Positions 1-14,619 of a stretch of 22,500 nt of DNA are shown piece by piece. The first letter of the stretch is position 1; the number at the start of each line of letters is the position of its first letter. The stretch comes from Armadillidium nasatum (taxonomy: Eukaryota; Arthropoda; Malacostraca; Isopoda; Armadillidiidae). Under the pieces are notes generated by a model that was not told the DNA's origin, ran no database searches, and saw only the letters and a list, made by a program, of their open reading frames with translations. The position numbers were made by a program, and so were the translations under genes. The stretch is from the NCBI GenBank assembly GCA_009176605.1, contig SEYY01022648.1, positions 42,501 through 65,000 on the forward strand. Reading direction: 5' to 3'.

Positions 1-555
1 GTTCACCTAGACATGATAGGAACCAATTCTACACAAACACTAGACATATCACACCCTTGTCACTATACCCTACAAGACCACACAAGACACCGTCTAAAAT
101 TACCTCCATCATCCCCTGCCCTATACTACAGTAACATATTCAGAACCATTTACACCTCCTGCAAACAACACACCACTAAACAAACACTTACACACCACCA
201 TAGCACTAATTATCTCCACACCCGCCAACCAAATCATCTACTCAACGAACAACCCCCCGACATAGCAAATACACAAAACACATTACCAAGCAAAACCCAA
301 ATTACCCTATCCAGATTAAGGTTAGGCCACCACCCTAACCTACAAGAATTCAAACATAGATTCAATATACAAAACACACTATCCCCAATATTTCAAAGAT
401 GTATGCAAGAACCAGAGACAACAGAACACCTCCTTCTACAGATGCCCTCCCTTACACAACACAGAACCCTCCATCACGTCTCCTCTCTGAGAGACCTTTG
501 GGTACTGCCGGCGGCCGTTGCGAATTTCCTAAAAGCAGTGTGGCCCTTCCATTGA
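1..555 (+). pseudogene. 3' end of a non-LTR retrotransposon ORF2 (Jockey/I-like), partial
   Basis: The frame is open from the first base of the window, so the ATG at 13 is internal and the ORF continues to the left. It ends at a TGA near 553. The last ~90 residues follow the usual C-terminus of arthropod LINE polyproteins after the RNase H region: a 'LSRLRLGHHPNLQEF' block, a short cysteine/histidine segment ending 'ETTEHLLL', and a tail '[17 protein letters not shown]'. Two of the cysteines normally present in that zinc-knuckle-like segment appear to be replaced (a Phe before 'QRC', and a Gln-Met where His-Cys is usual), so this copy is probably dead. Its role would have been target-primed reverse transcription. 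The ORF stops 33 bases before a long (TA)n tract, which may be the element's 3' tail. The clade assignment is inference; the LINE identity is fairly secure. Confidence 0.72.
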
Positions 556-586
556 GGAAGGTCCAAGGGGTAAAAAAGTAAAGTAA

Positions 587-2621
<2,035 letters not shown>

Positions 2622-3587
2622 TTTACCATAGCCATAATGATGATTCAGATATATATTAACACTAGACATACGTCTACACTCTATATAATTCAATAAATGA
2701 AAATCTTTTTACAAAAGGAAAAAAAAAAAAAAATTCCAACAAGACCAATTATAAACTTTAACGATTAGCTATAAAATCCCTGCCCTTCTGCCCTTTCCAC
2801 CCCAATTTTTCATTTTTGTTTTTAAAAAGAGTTGTTAAACTTTTGCTTTTAATGGTGACGATTTAAGTTCGTTTTTAATATTACATTCAGCAATTTTAGT
2901 CTTACTTTTAAAACTCCAATTAAAGAAAACTGAAGAAAAAACTCCAATTATAAGAACTTAAGAAACAGAAGTTTGTTGAAAGAAAATAAAAAAGAAGAAA
3001 TTTGTTTTTCAAAAGTAGTTGAAACCTTTTAAAATGGAGAATTAAATGAAACGAAATTTCAACATTTTTTTTTTTTTTAATTTTAATTTTTTTATTTTAA
3101 TTAAAGAATGTAAATGTTAACTGACGTTTTGAGACTTTTCGATTTAAAATTTAATGGATAGTTATGACGTCCTTATACATTATATGAAATTCATTCAAAC
3201 AAACATTCAAAACTTTGAATCAACAGGAAGAGTACGGAACCCTCCGAAATTGGAAAAAAAAAAAAATTAAAAATTTGAGAAGAAGAAGAAAAAAAAAATG
3301 ATTTATAGCAAGGTGTAAATTTGTTTCAACGCCAAAAAACTGATTTAAGTATTGAGATACAGGCTTCAAGATACAAGTTATAAGGAACAAGATACAGAAA
3401 ATACGATTTCTCTGTAGAAGACTTTTCGGATATTTCCAAACATCCAGCAAGTGCCACCCTTGAAAGAAATTCTTTAATTAGTAACTAGGGCTTTGGAGTC
3501 AGTCAAGATCAAATATTTTAAAGAAAATGGAGTCGTAACGTACCATTCTCAAGATGTTGAGTTTGTAAATTCTCTCCCTCTCTCTCA
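2622..3587. other. AT-rich spacer, nothing recognisable
   Basis: Contains A- and T-homopolymers (for example 2719-2733, 3067-3079 and 3255-3267) and a purine-rich patch at 3280-3298. The only sizeable frame (3220-3450, minus) is low complexity, rich in Phe/Leu/Ile. I found no gene, RNA or TE terminus. Confidence 0.6.
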
Positions 3588-3905
<318 letters not shown>

Positions 3906-4096
3906 TTTTCAAGCACTTCTGCTTCGAATCAGTGTAGCAACTCGGTACTTATCTAAATCCATAGGAGGGTGCTTGGAACCTCTAATGGGGCTACTATGGC
4001 ATTCTGCTGGGTGCTCCTGGGTTGTAGGACCAACCAACCAAAGTCAAGCAACGCCAACATGGGCACAACAACTGTTGCGACTAAATTAGCAATATA
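3906..4096 (-). repeat. Spacer between two tandem SINE heads, possibly SINE body
   Basis: This is 191 bp of more balanced composition than its surroundings, lying between two same-orientation tRNA-like heads. It could be the body of the second copy, making a head-body-head composite. The open frame across it on the minus strand (3953-4159) matches no protein family I recognise and is probably incidental. Confidence 0.4.
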
Positions 4097-4220
4097 AGAC
4101 AGAAAATTTTTCCGCACGCCATGACTCGAACCCATTAACAAAGCGTCGCCGTTAATCAATGTACTGAAAGCTCTACCACCGAGCTACGGCCCCTTCCCAA
4201 AAAAGAAGGCATAGTAGAAA
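4097..4220 (-). repeat. tRNA-derived SINE head, copy 2
   Basis: This is the same ~120-bp unit as the copy at 3780-3905, on the same strand. The A box is at 4179-4191 (GGCCGTAGCTCGG, one base off consensus at its start) and the B box at 4122-4132 (GGTTCGAGTCA, last base off). The central block ATTGATTAACGGCGACGC is shared with copy 1. The copies differ by scattered substitutions and a few short indels, so they are not a recent duplication. This copy is not followed by (TA)n but by the spacer. Confidence 0.72.
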
Positions 4221-4274
4221 CCAGAACCCTATTTTTTCTCTATCTACTTTAATATTTCTCGATATCTCTTTTCT

Positions 4275-5165
4275 TTTAAAAGCTATTACAAAAAGAAGAT
4301 CGCAGGGTGAAAGCAGAAGTGAAGAGGATAAGGAGAATGAAAAACTTGAGAGCGATGCTCAGAAGTCAACTGATGAAGTACTTTTACAAATTGAGTCTTT
4401 CTCCGCTTCATTACATGGAAAATATTACTGAGAATGACATCAGAAAATGGGTGTGAAAAATTGCTCAAATGACCGCAGATCAAAAAGTTGAATTATTGAA
4501 ACGATGTTGGAAACCTCAACGAAGTTATGACTTCTATGCAGATGCAAAACATCTTAAAAGGAAATTTTGACTTGAGCTATTAGAAACTTTTTCTTTATGG
4601 TTTGCAAATTCAAAGCAATTAAAGGGTTCGTTTTTCCTGTATTTTGTTCTGTTTCCTCTTACAACGGTGCAAGAAGTGCAAAGCGCTTTCGCCGTTCGAC
4701 CTTTTACTCGTTACAAACATATTGCATGAATATAGCAAAAACCACATGGATAGTCGATGGCATTTGGCGACTGCCAAGGCTGAAAAGGAGTGTTCGTTGA
4801 AATTCAGTTACAGACAGCACATCGAAAAATAATTGCACAAAATGAAAGAAACATTGCAGCAATTTTGAAGACTATAGTTTTCTCCGGAATCCACGACTAA
4901 CCGTTAAGAGATAAAGGCCTGCATGAGGATACCAACTGCGAATAGAAAGTGGTGACGTGGAATCGAAAGAACATACTCAAAGACAGTAGAATGGCGTCTG
5001 GACGTCTCCGAGGATTCAAAACGAGCTTATCAATTTGTGTAGAATTGTCATAAATAGCATGATTGTTGCGGATGCCCAAAAATTGGTGTCTACTCCATAT
5101 TGACCGATGCTGATTTGTCTGGCAAAGAATAATTATCTATAGGATTAAGGTTGAACTCTCTGTTT
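4275..5165 (+). pseudogene. Decayed hAT/ZMYM-type transposase fragment (TTF-type finger plus start of DUF4371)
   Basis: Reading across frames recovers a familiar order. An acidic N-terminal spacer lies at about 4300-4420. The 'NDIRKW...ELLKRCWKPQRSYDF' segment (4432-4540) precedes the TTF-type zinc finger in hAT/ZMYM1-like proteins. A 'LETFSLWF.NSK...SFFLYFVLF' block (4575-4655) corresponds to the Cys-rich finger core, with its cysteines lost. Then come 'KNHMDSRWHLATAKAEKE' (4736-4790), an 'IIAQNERNIAAILKTIVFSG' block (4832-4890), and 'NELINLCRIVINSMIVADAQKL' near 5018-5080, which is the entry to the DUF4371 RNase H-like domain and ends in '(T)DADLSGKE'. At least four stops and several frameshifts interrupt it, and the rest of the catalytic domain and the hAT dimerisation domain are missing. 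Intact relatives are DNA transposases or domesticated ZMYM-like proteins. A dead copy is near certain; the exact subfamily is not. Confidence 0.68.
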
Positions 5166-5945
<780 letters not shown>

Positions 5946-5969
5946 AGCCTTTTTAAAAGTAAAAAAAAT

Positions 5970-6098
5970 GAAACAAAATATACCAATGCATCCATTAAAC
6001 AAAAACTAAAGTGAAACAAAAAATACCAATGCACTAATTAAACAAAAACTAAAGTGAACCAAAATATACTAATTCTTCCATTAAACAAAAACTATTTT
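5970..6098. repeat. 43-bp tandem repeat, about three units
   Basis: Units start at 5970, 6013 and 6056, each opening with GAA(A/C)CAAAA and containing ATTAAACAAAAACTA. The third unit is the most diverged and frays at its end. It sits between the (TA)n tract and the 3' end of the minus-strand pseudogene at 6130-7790. Confidence 0.85.
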
Positions 6099-6129
6099 AA
6101 AAAATTTAGATTTTTAAACAACTAGTTAT

Positions 6130-7790
6130 CAAAATTTAATTTCTTTCTCTTATGCTGCGTTTTATCTTCTCTTAGCAAGAACCAGCAGTAGTCACCCATC
6201 ATGTTAGGATGAGCTCTTCATTGATATCGGTGTTCCATTGTCATGATGCCTTGATGGAATCTTCCTCCCTGTTCGTCACTAACAGCGCCCATGTTATGGG
6301 GAAAGAAATTCAAATGTGAATGCAGAAAGTGAATTTTTAGTGACATCCGACATCCAAGCTTCTGATAGCTGTCCAAGAGTTTTCTTACCAACTCTTCATA
6401 ATTTTCAGCTTTGTTGTTATCTAGAAATCCCGAAACCACTGATTTAAATGCCCTTCAAGAAGATAGTTCCAAAGCAGTTAACTCTTTCTCAAAAGTGTCA
6501 TGCTTCAAGAGTTTTCTGATCTGTGGGCCAACGAATATTCCTTCTTTCAATTTTTCCTAACTTAAAGCAGGGAACTGAGTCCTGAGATATGCAAGGTGAT
6601 CTCAATTTTTATCCATTCCCTTCACAGAGTTTTTCATTAAGCCTAATTTTATATGTAAAGGGGGAAGCAATATCTTCCTTGAGTCAACTAAAGATTGATA
6701 CTTAATATTTTCAAGTCCCGGAGCGTAATTAGTTCTTTTTGCCCATTCTTTCTGTATGTAGTGCCTTTCTGTTGCTCTACTGTCCATAGGCAAAGGAAAC
6801 CCTGAAGTCCCATTAACATACCTACAATTTTCAAGTTTCCCCAGAGTTTCCAACCATATCGTTTATGCTATAATGCATTAATTAAAATTGACATATGTTT
6901 CCTTCATATCTACTGAGTATGCTTCTGGTAATGAAGGCTTGGAATTACCTTTATGAAGCAATACTGCTTTCAGACTTGTCTTTGAGGAGTCTATAAAAAG
7001 TTACCATTCGTCTGGAACATGCTTGAAACCAAGTTCAGTCATAAAAACGTCAATATGAGTATACACATACTGATCGCTGCATGGTGAAGTTTTTTGAAAA
7101 TCGCTCATGCCTTTGTCTATATACTGAAATTCTAGTGAATTTTGTAAGCAAATTCCACTGCTACAGCCTAGATCTTAAGAGTTCAGCTTGTCCTTTGCTA
7201 AATGAAATGGGGTGTCTTCTCGTGAAATGGAACGAAGGACAGGTCAAATGATGTTTTTCCTTCAATTTCCTCAAACGTTTCCTCTTCAGAGATATTAAAT
7301 TATTCCAAGTCCATTGGGGGCTTAGGCACTGGAAGTCCAGGTCAATGTAGTACTGGTCGAATTGTAGATGGAAGATAAGGATAAATTATATTTGATTTTG
7401 TTTTATTTGAAAATCCTTTTACCTTTGTGAGGCAGAAATTATAGTCTTCTAAGTGGCTAGTAGGCTCAAGCTAAACCATTGGTGCAACAAATGACATACT
7501 TTGTGATTTTTTTCTCCATTTATCCACTTAATCAAATTGGCTAGTAGGCTCGAGCTAAACCATTGGTACAACAAATGCCATACTTCGTGATTTTTCTCCA
7601 TTCATCCTCTTAATCAAATATATGGAGCCCAATCTTTGTCCTGGTCTCCAATGTGACATCCAAGAATAATAGTAATATTCTTTCTTAACCGTGGTTGTTA
7701 AAGACCGCCAACCATTTTCTACTGTGAACTCACCACATATATAACAAAACAGTCTGCTGTATTTACATATTTGCGACGGTTTCTATTCAT
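6130..7790 (-). pseudogene. Decayed copy of a widespread transposon-like protein (possible DDE transposase), unnamed family
   Basis: The minus strand, read across frames, gives an almost full-length relative of a protein family I recall as scattered in many copies through arthropod and cephalopod genomes, usually annotated as uncharacterised. In order: ATG at 7790 and 'NRNRRKYVNTADCF'; a 'YICGEFT' finger segment; 'LGCHIGDQDKDWAPYI'; 'MAFVVPMV.LEPTSH' and 'YNFCLTKVKGFSNKTKSN'; 'VFMTELGFKHVPDEW' then 'LFIDSSKTSLKAVLLHKGN' (near 6989); 'LKIVGMLMGLQG' followed by 'FLCLW/DSRATERHYIQKEW'; 'LPPLHIKLGLMKN' (near 6660); 'CRMSLKIHFLHSHLNFFP' (near 6310); 'GAVSDEQGGRFHQG' (near 6270); and 'PNMMGDYCWFLLRED' (near 6190). 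At least five frameshifts and several stops break it. About eight residues around the usual CxxC motif are deleted and an 84-bp stretch is duplicated. The pattern of Asp, Asp, CxxC and Glu suggests an RNase H-fold DDE transposase, which is my inference. Confidence 0.7.
7454..7619. repeat. ~83-bp tandem duplication inside the 6130-7790 pseudogene
   Basis: Unit 1 is 7454-7537 (84 bp) and unit 2 is 7538-7619 (82 bp). Both begin TGGCTAGTAGGCTC and end TTAATCAAAT, with about seven differences plus a 2-base indel in a T run. The duplicated codons cover the conserved 'FVVPMV.LEPTS' segment, so that motif appears twice on the minus strand. Confidence 0.92.
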
Positions 7791-7946
7791 TTAAAAAATC
7801 ACAATTCACATTTATGATGTTTAATAAAGCAACCTCCTGCTTTTCAACTATGCATGATTCAATACGTAATGATGTAAGAGCATCAAATATTTCCTCCTCC
7901 AACAAAACAAGATTGAACACGAAATAATATTCTCATTTCCTACATT

Positions 7947-9336
<1,390 letters not shown>

Positions 9337-9337
9337 G

Positions 9338-9467
<130 letters not shown>

Positions 9468-9802
9468 GGCTTAGGTGGATTGTTTCTGAGTTTCGATATT
9501 TTTTATGTCAATTTTATTTCATAATAATCGATATTTTCCTGCCTACAATTAGCCAGGCTAGTCGCTAACGTTTCGTCTTTAGGTGTTCTTGTGTAGGTTA
9601 GGCCTCTTTTACGGCAATTTCGGTAGTTCAGGTTATGATAAGTCGAATTAGGTTCTGCTAGAAAGTAAGTAATAATAATTGTGTGTCTATGTCTAGTAAT
9701 AGTACCTCTGGCAACTCTCTTGTTTACGATAGGCTTCTCCGATATTTTCGATTTTCAATTTTTTTTAACAATCGAAACTCAGAAACAATCTCCACCTTTA
9801 CC
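9468..9802 (+). mobile_element. MITE-like element, copy A, ~335 bp with terminal inverted repeats
   Basis: The left end (9468-9500) and the right end (9771-9802, read in reverse complement) share the block GATTGTTTCTGAGTTTCGAT plus an AGGTGGA segment, giving ~30-bp terminal inverted repeats. TA tracts flank both sides, consistent with insertion into or duplication of TA. It has no coding capacity. The interior contains a core (9588-9666) repeated in inverse orientation in copy B at 10030-10109. The superfamily is not determined; a Tc1/mariner-type MITE would fit a TA target. Confidence 0.7.
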
Positions 9803-9803
9803 T

Positions 9804-9827
9804 ATATATATTATATATATATATAAT

Positions 9828-9871
<44 letters not shown>
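9804..9871. repeat. (TA)n tract between two inverted MITE copies
   Basis: An imperfect TA tract (TTATATA interruptions) forms the axis of a large inverted repeat made by MITE copies A and B. The flanking bases CCTTTACC on the left and GGTAAAGG on the right are exact reverse complements. Confidence 0.95.
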
Positions 9872-9873
<2 letters not shown>

Positions 9874-10158
9874 TAAAGGTTAAGAAGCTTTCTGAGCTTC
9901 GATATTCGAAAATTTTGATATCGAAACATCCATATGCCAATTCAAATTTTTTGATATTTGTGTTACTATTATTTAGTCTTCATTTCATGTATGCCTATTA
10001 TTCTAATTATTTTTATAATTATTAATTTAGTTTCTAGCGTACTTAGTTCGACTTATCATAACCTGAACTACCGAAGTTGCCTAAAATACAGGCCTAACCT
10101 ATACAAGAAAGTTGCAATGAGATACAAGCCTACTGCCATATTACACCACACATACACA

Positions 10159-10161
<3 letters not shown>
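9872..10161 (-). mobile_element. MITE-like element, copy B, inverted and probably truncated
   Basis: It begins GGTAAAGGTTAAG with CTTTCTGAGCTTCGAT just inside, matching the right terminus of copy A in reverse complement. Its core at 10030-10109 matches 9588-9666 of copy A (inverted) with about 85% identity by eye, including a 26-base identical stretch. The outer end lacks a clear terminal repeat and merges into CACACACACTATATA, so it is probably truncated there. Confidence 0.62.

Positions 10162-10253
<92 letters not shown>
10162..10253. repeat. (TA)n microsatellite, ~92 bp
   Basis: A pure TA tract preceded by a short CA run, at the outer edge of MITE copy B. Confidence 0.97.
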
Positions 10254-10256
<3 letters not shown>

Positions 10257-10431
10257 TGTTTTTCACTAAGAACTAATTTAAAATGTTTGCAAAAACACAA
10301 GAAGACATAAGTAAATGACCTATCACAATGTAAGGGAAAGTTAAACTAAAATTTTATTATAAAAATTTTAAATATTAAAATTGATTTAAATTTAAAATTA
10401 GATATTAAAGCTCAGAAAAAAGTAAAAAATA

Positions 10432-10461
10432 AATATATATATAAATTATATAAAATATATA

Positions 10462-10523
<62 letters not shown>
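10432..10523. repeat. (TA)n microsatellite abutting a hAT-like terminus
   Basis: An imperfect, then perfect, TA tract ends exactly where the GC-rich terminus of the next element begins at 10524. Confidence 0.95.
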
Positions 10524-10526
<3 letters not shown>

Positions 10527-10954
10527 ACCGACCGGACCGGCCGGGGTTCTTAAAATTTTTAAAGAGGTCAAAAAGCACCTTAAAATTTAAGGTTAAGAAA
10601 ATTAGATATAAGGTTTATTTAATTGTAAGGAAGGAATAGAATAGCCAACATTCACTTAAATTAATGATTATATGCATTTTCTCCAAAAAAAAATCAAAAA
10701 ATTACAGTTTTGTATAGTTAAAGTTTAAAAAAAGTACAAAAATTAAAAAAAAAATATTCTAATTCATAATAGTGATTCAACAGGTTTACTTAAGTAAGAC
10801 CCTAAGATAAAGTTTGAAAAAATGTAAGATATAAAATTATCAATTTAACCTGTATTTATACATATCATTGTTATTTTATTGCCATGTATCAAACTTGTAT
10901 CATTTAGCTGCATTATTTAAAAATTATTATTTTGTTTGTTAACTTTCAGTCAAT

Positions 10955-11214
10955 ATGGCTAAAAGATCAGCTTCTGCAGTATTTGAATACTTTACAATGT
11001 TTCAGGATAGGCTCGAAATAGCTAAATGTTAACATCTGCAGTCAGAAAATTAGAAGAGAACCTCCGGGTGCCACAAGTAAAAAAATTTCAACCAAATCTT
11101 TTGGAGTATCTAAAATCAAAACACAAAGATGAACATTCACTAGCAGAAAAAAAGGAGCGGTCAAAAGAAAGAAAAAAAAAAAAAAAAATCTTAATTTTCT
11201 TATATTTTGTTTGA
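10955..11214 (+). pseudogene. BED-type zinc-finger ORF of element C, frameshifted
   Basis: Begins MAKRSASAVFEYFTMFQDR..IAKC and is thrown out of frame by an extra T at about 11029. Downstream, 'LLEYLKSKHKDEHSLAEKK' restores homology, then a Lys-rich tail. BED fingers bind DNA and use a Cys-x2-Cys...His-x4-His zinc site. Here the Cys pair ('CNIC') is split by the frameshift and the first His is Tyr ('EYLKSKH'). Compared with the copy at 16547-16807, each copy has lost a different zinc ligand. The intact ORF would be about 85 residues, so it is a stand-alone finger rather than a full transposase. It could be one exon of a longer lost gene. Confidence 0.68.
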
Positions 11215-11230
11215 AATTTTTTTTTTTTTA

Positions 11231-12154
11231 CTTGACTGATTGAGCTGAAATTTTCAAAGTATGTGAATTTTTTCACGAAGTTCGAGTTGAATTTCGAGCA
11301 TTTTTTTGAGTCTATAACGGTTTGAAACTTATTTGGACCCAAAGTTGAAAAAAAATGAATAACTGGATCAAACCACTGGTCCACATGAGCTGAAAATTTA
11401 GCTGAATACCTTTGCCCCAATTTCTTGCATTGGTGGGAATAGGTTTTTGATATCAGGTCTAGAAAAAAGTTATATAAGCACTTGAAATTTTTTTTTGCAA
11501 AAATCGTACCCTTCTGGAGGAAAAAATTATTTATAAAAAAAAAGCTACCTACTATTTTTTTTTATTTGTGAATATTGTTTAGAAGAGGGCAGGGCAACAA
11601 TATTTATTTAGTGCATATTTAAATGCTCTTTCTTTGAAACGAGATATAGCCTCTCAAACTTTGGGAATGTTTTGAAATTTGGCCAAAAATTGACCTTTTT
11701 GAAGGCTATATCTCAAAACCAACGAATGTCATCGAATAAAGTACATAAAGGAATTTGTAGCCCCACCCCTCCTCTATACACACCAAAAATAGGAAATGTC
11801 ATAGTTGTATTTTTTTAACAAAAATTTTGTCTGAAAAGGTGGATTTTTTTAGTTCAAAAATTTTTATTTTTCTATAGTTGGTCAGTTTTTGGCTTATAAC
11901 ATTTTTCCTATAACTCTGGGAACAAAAGTCTATTAGAGACTTTTGTATCCCATTTAATTTTGAATAAATAGTCCAATTTTCAGCTCATTCTAAAAAGTGG
12001 TTTGGCACCGCCATTCAATTAAAAAAGGGTAAAAAAAAAATTTCAAAAAAAAAAAAAAAACTTTTAACCGTAATACTCGGAAAAACGCTAGAAATGGACT
12101 TTTCTTACTGTTAAAAAATCTATATAACTGAAAGTTTCAGCAGAATCGGCTAAA
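11231..12154. repeat. ~0.92-kb imperfect palindrome within element C
   Basis: The left arm (about 11231-11665) and right arm (about 11705-12154) are diverged reverse complements with modules in matching order. The outermost is a GCTGAAATTTTCA-type block followed by GAGTCTATAACGGTTTGAAA. Next is a CAAACCACT...GAGCTGAAAATT block, then GTTATA(T)AAGC. The innermost is an AGA(A/G)GAGGG..GGGC...GAGATATAGCCT block. The axis is near 11680. Identity between arms looks like roughly 60-65% by eye. The same palindrome is present in the second copy at about 15616-16510, so it belongs to the element. Confidence 0.7.
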
Positions 12155-12258
12155 AATAAAAAAAAAATAAAAAAAATAAAGTATAATTTGCCATTTTAAT
12201 TAACCCCGGCCGGCAACCCCGGTTTTCCCTGATTTTTGGCCGGGGCCCCGGTCGGTTC

Positions 12259-12353
<95 letters not shown>

Positions 12354-12378
12354 TATATTATATATATATATATATATT
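12259..12378. repeat. (TA)n microsatellite, ~120 bp
   Basis: A TA tract with several TAATA/ATTA interruptions lies between the right end of hAT-like element C and the left end of the inverted-repeat element at 12379. Confidence 0.96.
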
Positions 12379-13295
<917 letters not shown>

Positions 13296-13826
13296 AAACA
13301 AATTTTAACTATTATTTCCATTTTTAGCTTCAACATATTTTACAATATAGCAACCTTGTCAAAATATTCAAAGGAGAGTTTTATAATTTCGGCAGATGAT
13401 ATTCTGACATCATAATTATTCTTATTTAGTTTAAATTTTTTTTTTTTTTTTTTTAAATTTTTATTTTTTTTTTTTTTTTACAAAATAATTTGGTATTTGT
13501 CAATTATCCAAAAAAACAAACTATTTCCTTTTCATAGTTATGCTGAGAAAAAAAATGGGACCCCCTTCACTAAGATTTTACTGTTATTCAAAATATAAAC
13601 TCAAAAAGTAATGTATGGTATATTGAAGAAATAATATTTATATATTTGGGAAAATCAAATTCAGTAAATTAAAATGCACTTAAGATAGTAAAAATAGATT
13701 TCAAATATCATAGAGTTTGGCTATCATCTGGAACTCTGACAACATCGCTTAAGATATTGGGCAGAAGAAGATAATCAGAATATATTTTTATCCTAATATA
13801 GGAATATATCAATATTCATCTAACAA
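13296..13826. other. AT-rich spacer, no gene
   Basis: Contains paired poly(T) runs at 13437-13454 and 13465-13479. No recognisable coding, RNA or TE terminus is visible. Confidence 0.55.
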
Positions 13827-13990
13827 ACTAGTTCAGCTTAACCTTGGCTCGAAGGGTAATGTATGGTAATGGCCAGTAAATAGGCCTAACCTAAATAAAA
13901 AAAAAAAGGGTAATTGTGATGCTGACAGTAGTGAATTTTTTTGGTATGAGACCAGGTTGCTGAAACATACCTGTGCTTTGTGAGTTCAAC
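13827..13990. repeat. Partial relative of the fold-back element arm
   Basis: AACAAACTAGTTCAGCTTAACCTT and a later ACCAGGTTGCTGAAAC segment match, in order, blocks of the left arm of the fold-back element at 14283-14619 read in reverse complement. Between them is unrelated or heavily diverged sequence including TAGGCCTAACCTAA. It is probably a truncated member of the same repeat family. Confidence 0.4.
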
Positions 13991-14282
13991 TAGAACTATG
14001 TAACTATGCATTGCAAGTTTGATTGGAACTAAGTATAGAGACACTATGAGTTTACTACTTGTGTGTAGGTATAAGAAATTGTAAATATAGCTATTTCAGA
14101 GGGAAAAAATATCCAAAAAAAGTGATTTATAATTTCACTATATTGAAAATATAAAGACAAAATATGCTGAAAAAAAAAAAAAAAAAAAACATAAGTTTAC
14201 AGAAAAGAAAAAAAGTTAAAAAAAATATTTAAATAAAAAATGTTTACACATTGAAGTGTTTGTTCTTTGTCTTTTGTTTTCT

Positions 14283-14619
14283 CAAAATACTTGAAAACCA
14301 GGTTGCTATATTTGTCCTAAGGCCATTCATTATTTTGATAATTTTTTAGCATTTATTTTTTTGAGTTGAGAAAGTGTTCACTAGTTTGCCGTAGGCGTAG
14401 ATTTACCTTTCAAGTCAAGGTTAAGTCAAACTAGTTTGTTAGATCTTACAAATTGTTAAATATAACTAACCAGTTTGACTTGAAGGATAATCTTTTCCTA
14501 TTGCCAGCTAATATTCCTAACCTGGCAAACACTGTCTCTCTCAACTCAATAAAAAAAATTAAATAAAAATAATGAGTGATCTAAGGACAAATATGGTAAC
14601 CTGGTATTCAAGTATTTTG
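14283..14619. mobile_element. Fold-back MITE-like element, ~337 bp, nearly all palindromic
   Basis: Both ends read CAAAATACTTGAA(A/T)ACCAGGTT going inward. The match continues through an ATTTGTCCT(A/T)AG block, a GAGTTGAGA block, and CTTCAAGTCAAACT-type blocks near the centre at about 14430-14480. The arms are ~145-150 bp with ~75% identity by eye. There are no ORFs. No clean target-site duplication is visible, since the flanks are T-rich. Confidence 0.75.

Larger units (their letters stand above)
10524..12258 (+). mobile_element. Non-autonomous hAT-like element C (BED-finger ORF plus giant palindrome), ~1.73 kb
   Basis: The left end reads GGGACCGACCGGACCGGCCGG and the right end, in reverse complement, GAACCGACCGGGGCCCCGGCC, giving GC-rich inverted termini in an otherwise AT-rich region. 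TA tracts flank both sides, so any 8-bp target duplication would be TATATATA and cannot be verified. The left third carries a possible 3' splice site (TTTCAG at 10944-10949) and a BED-type zinc-finger ORF. The right half is a large imperfect palindrome. A second, oppositely oriented copy lies at 15466-17211 and shares most segments, which fixes the element boundaries. No transposase catalytic domain is present. hAT membership is inferred from the BED finger and the 8-bp target-site candidate of the second copy. Confidence 0.72.

Noticed and set aside
3953..4159. 68-codon minus-strand frame with a hydrophobic stretch (VATVVVPMLALL)
   Set aside because: It overlaps SINE copy 2 and the spacer; more likely a chance reading of repeat DNA than a membrane protein.
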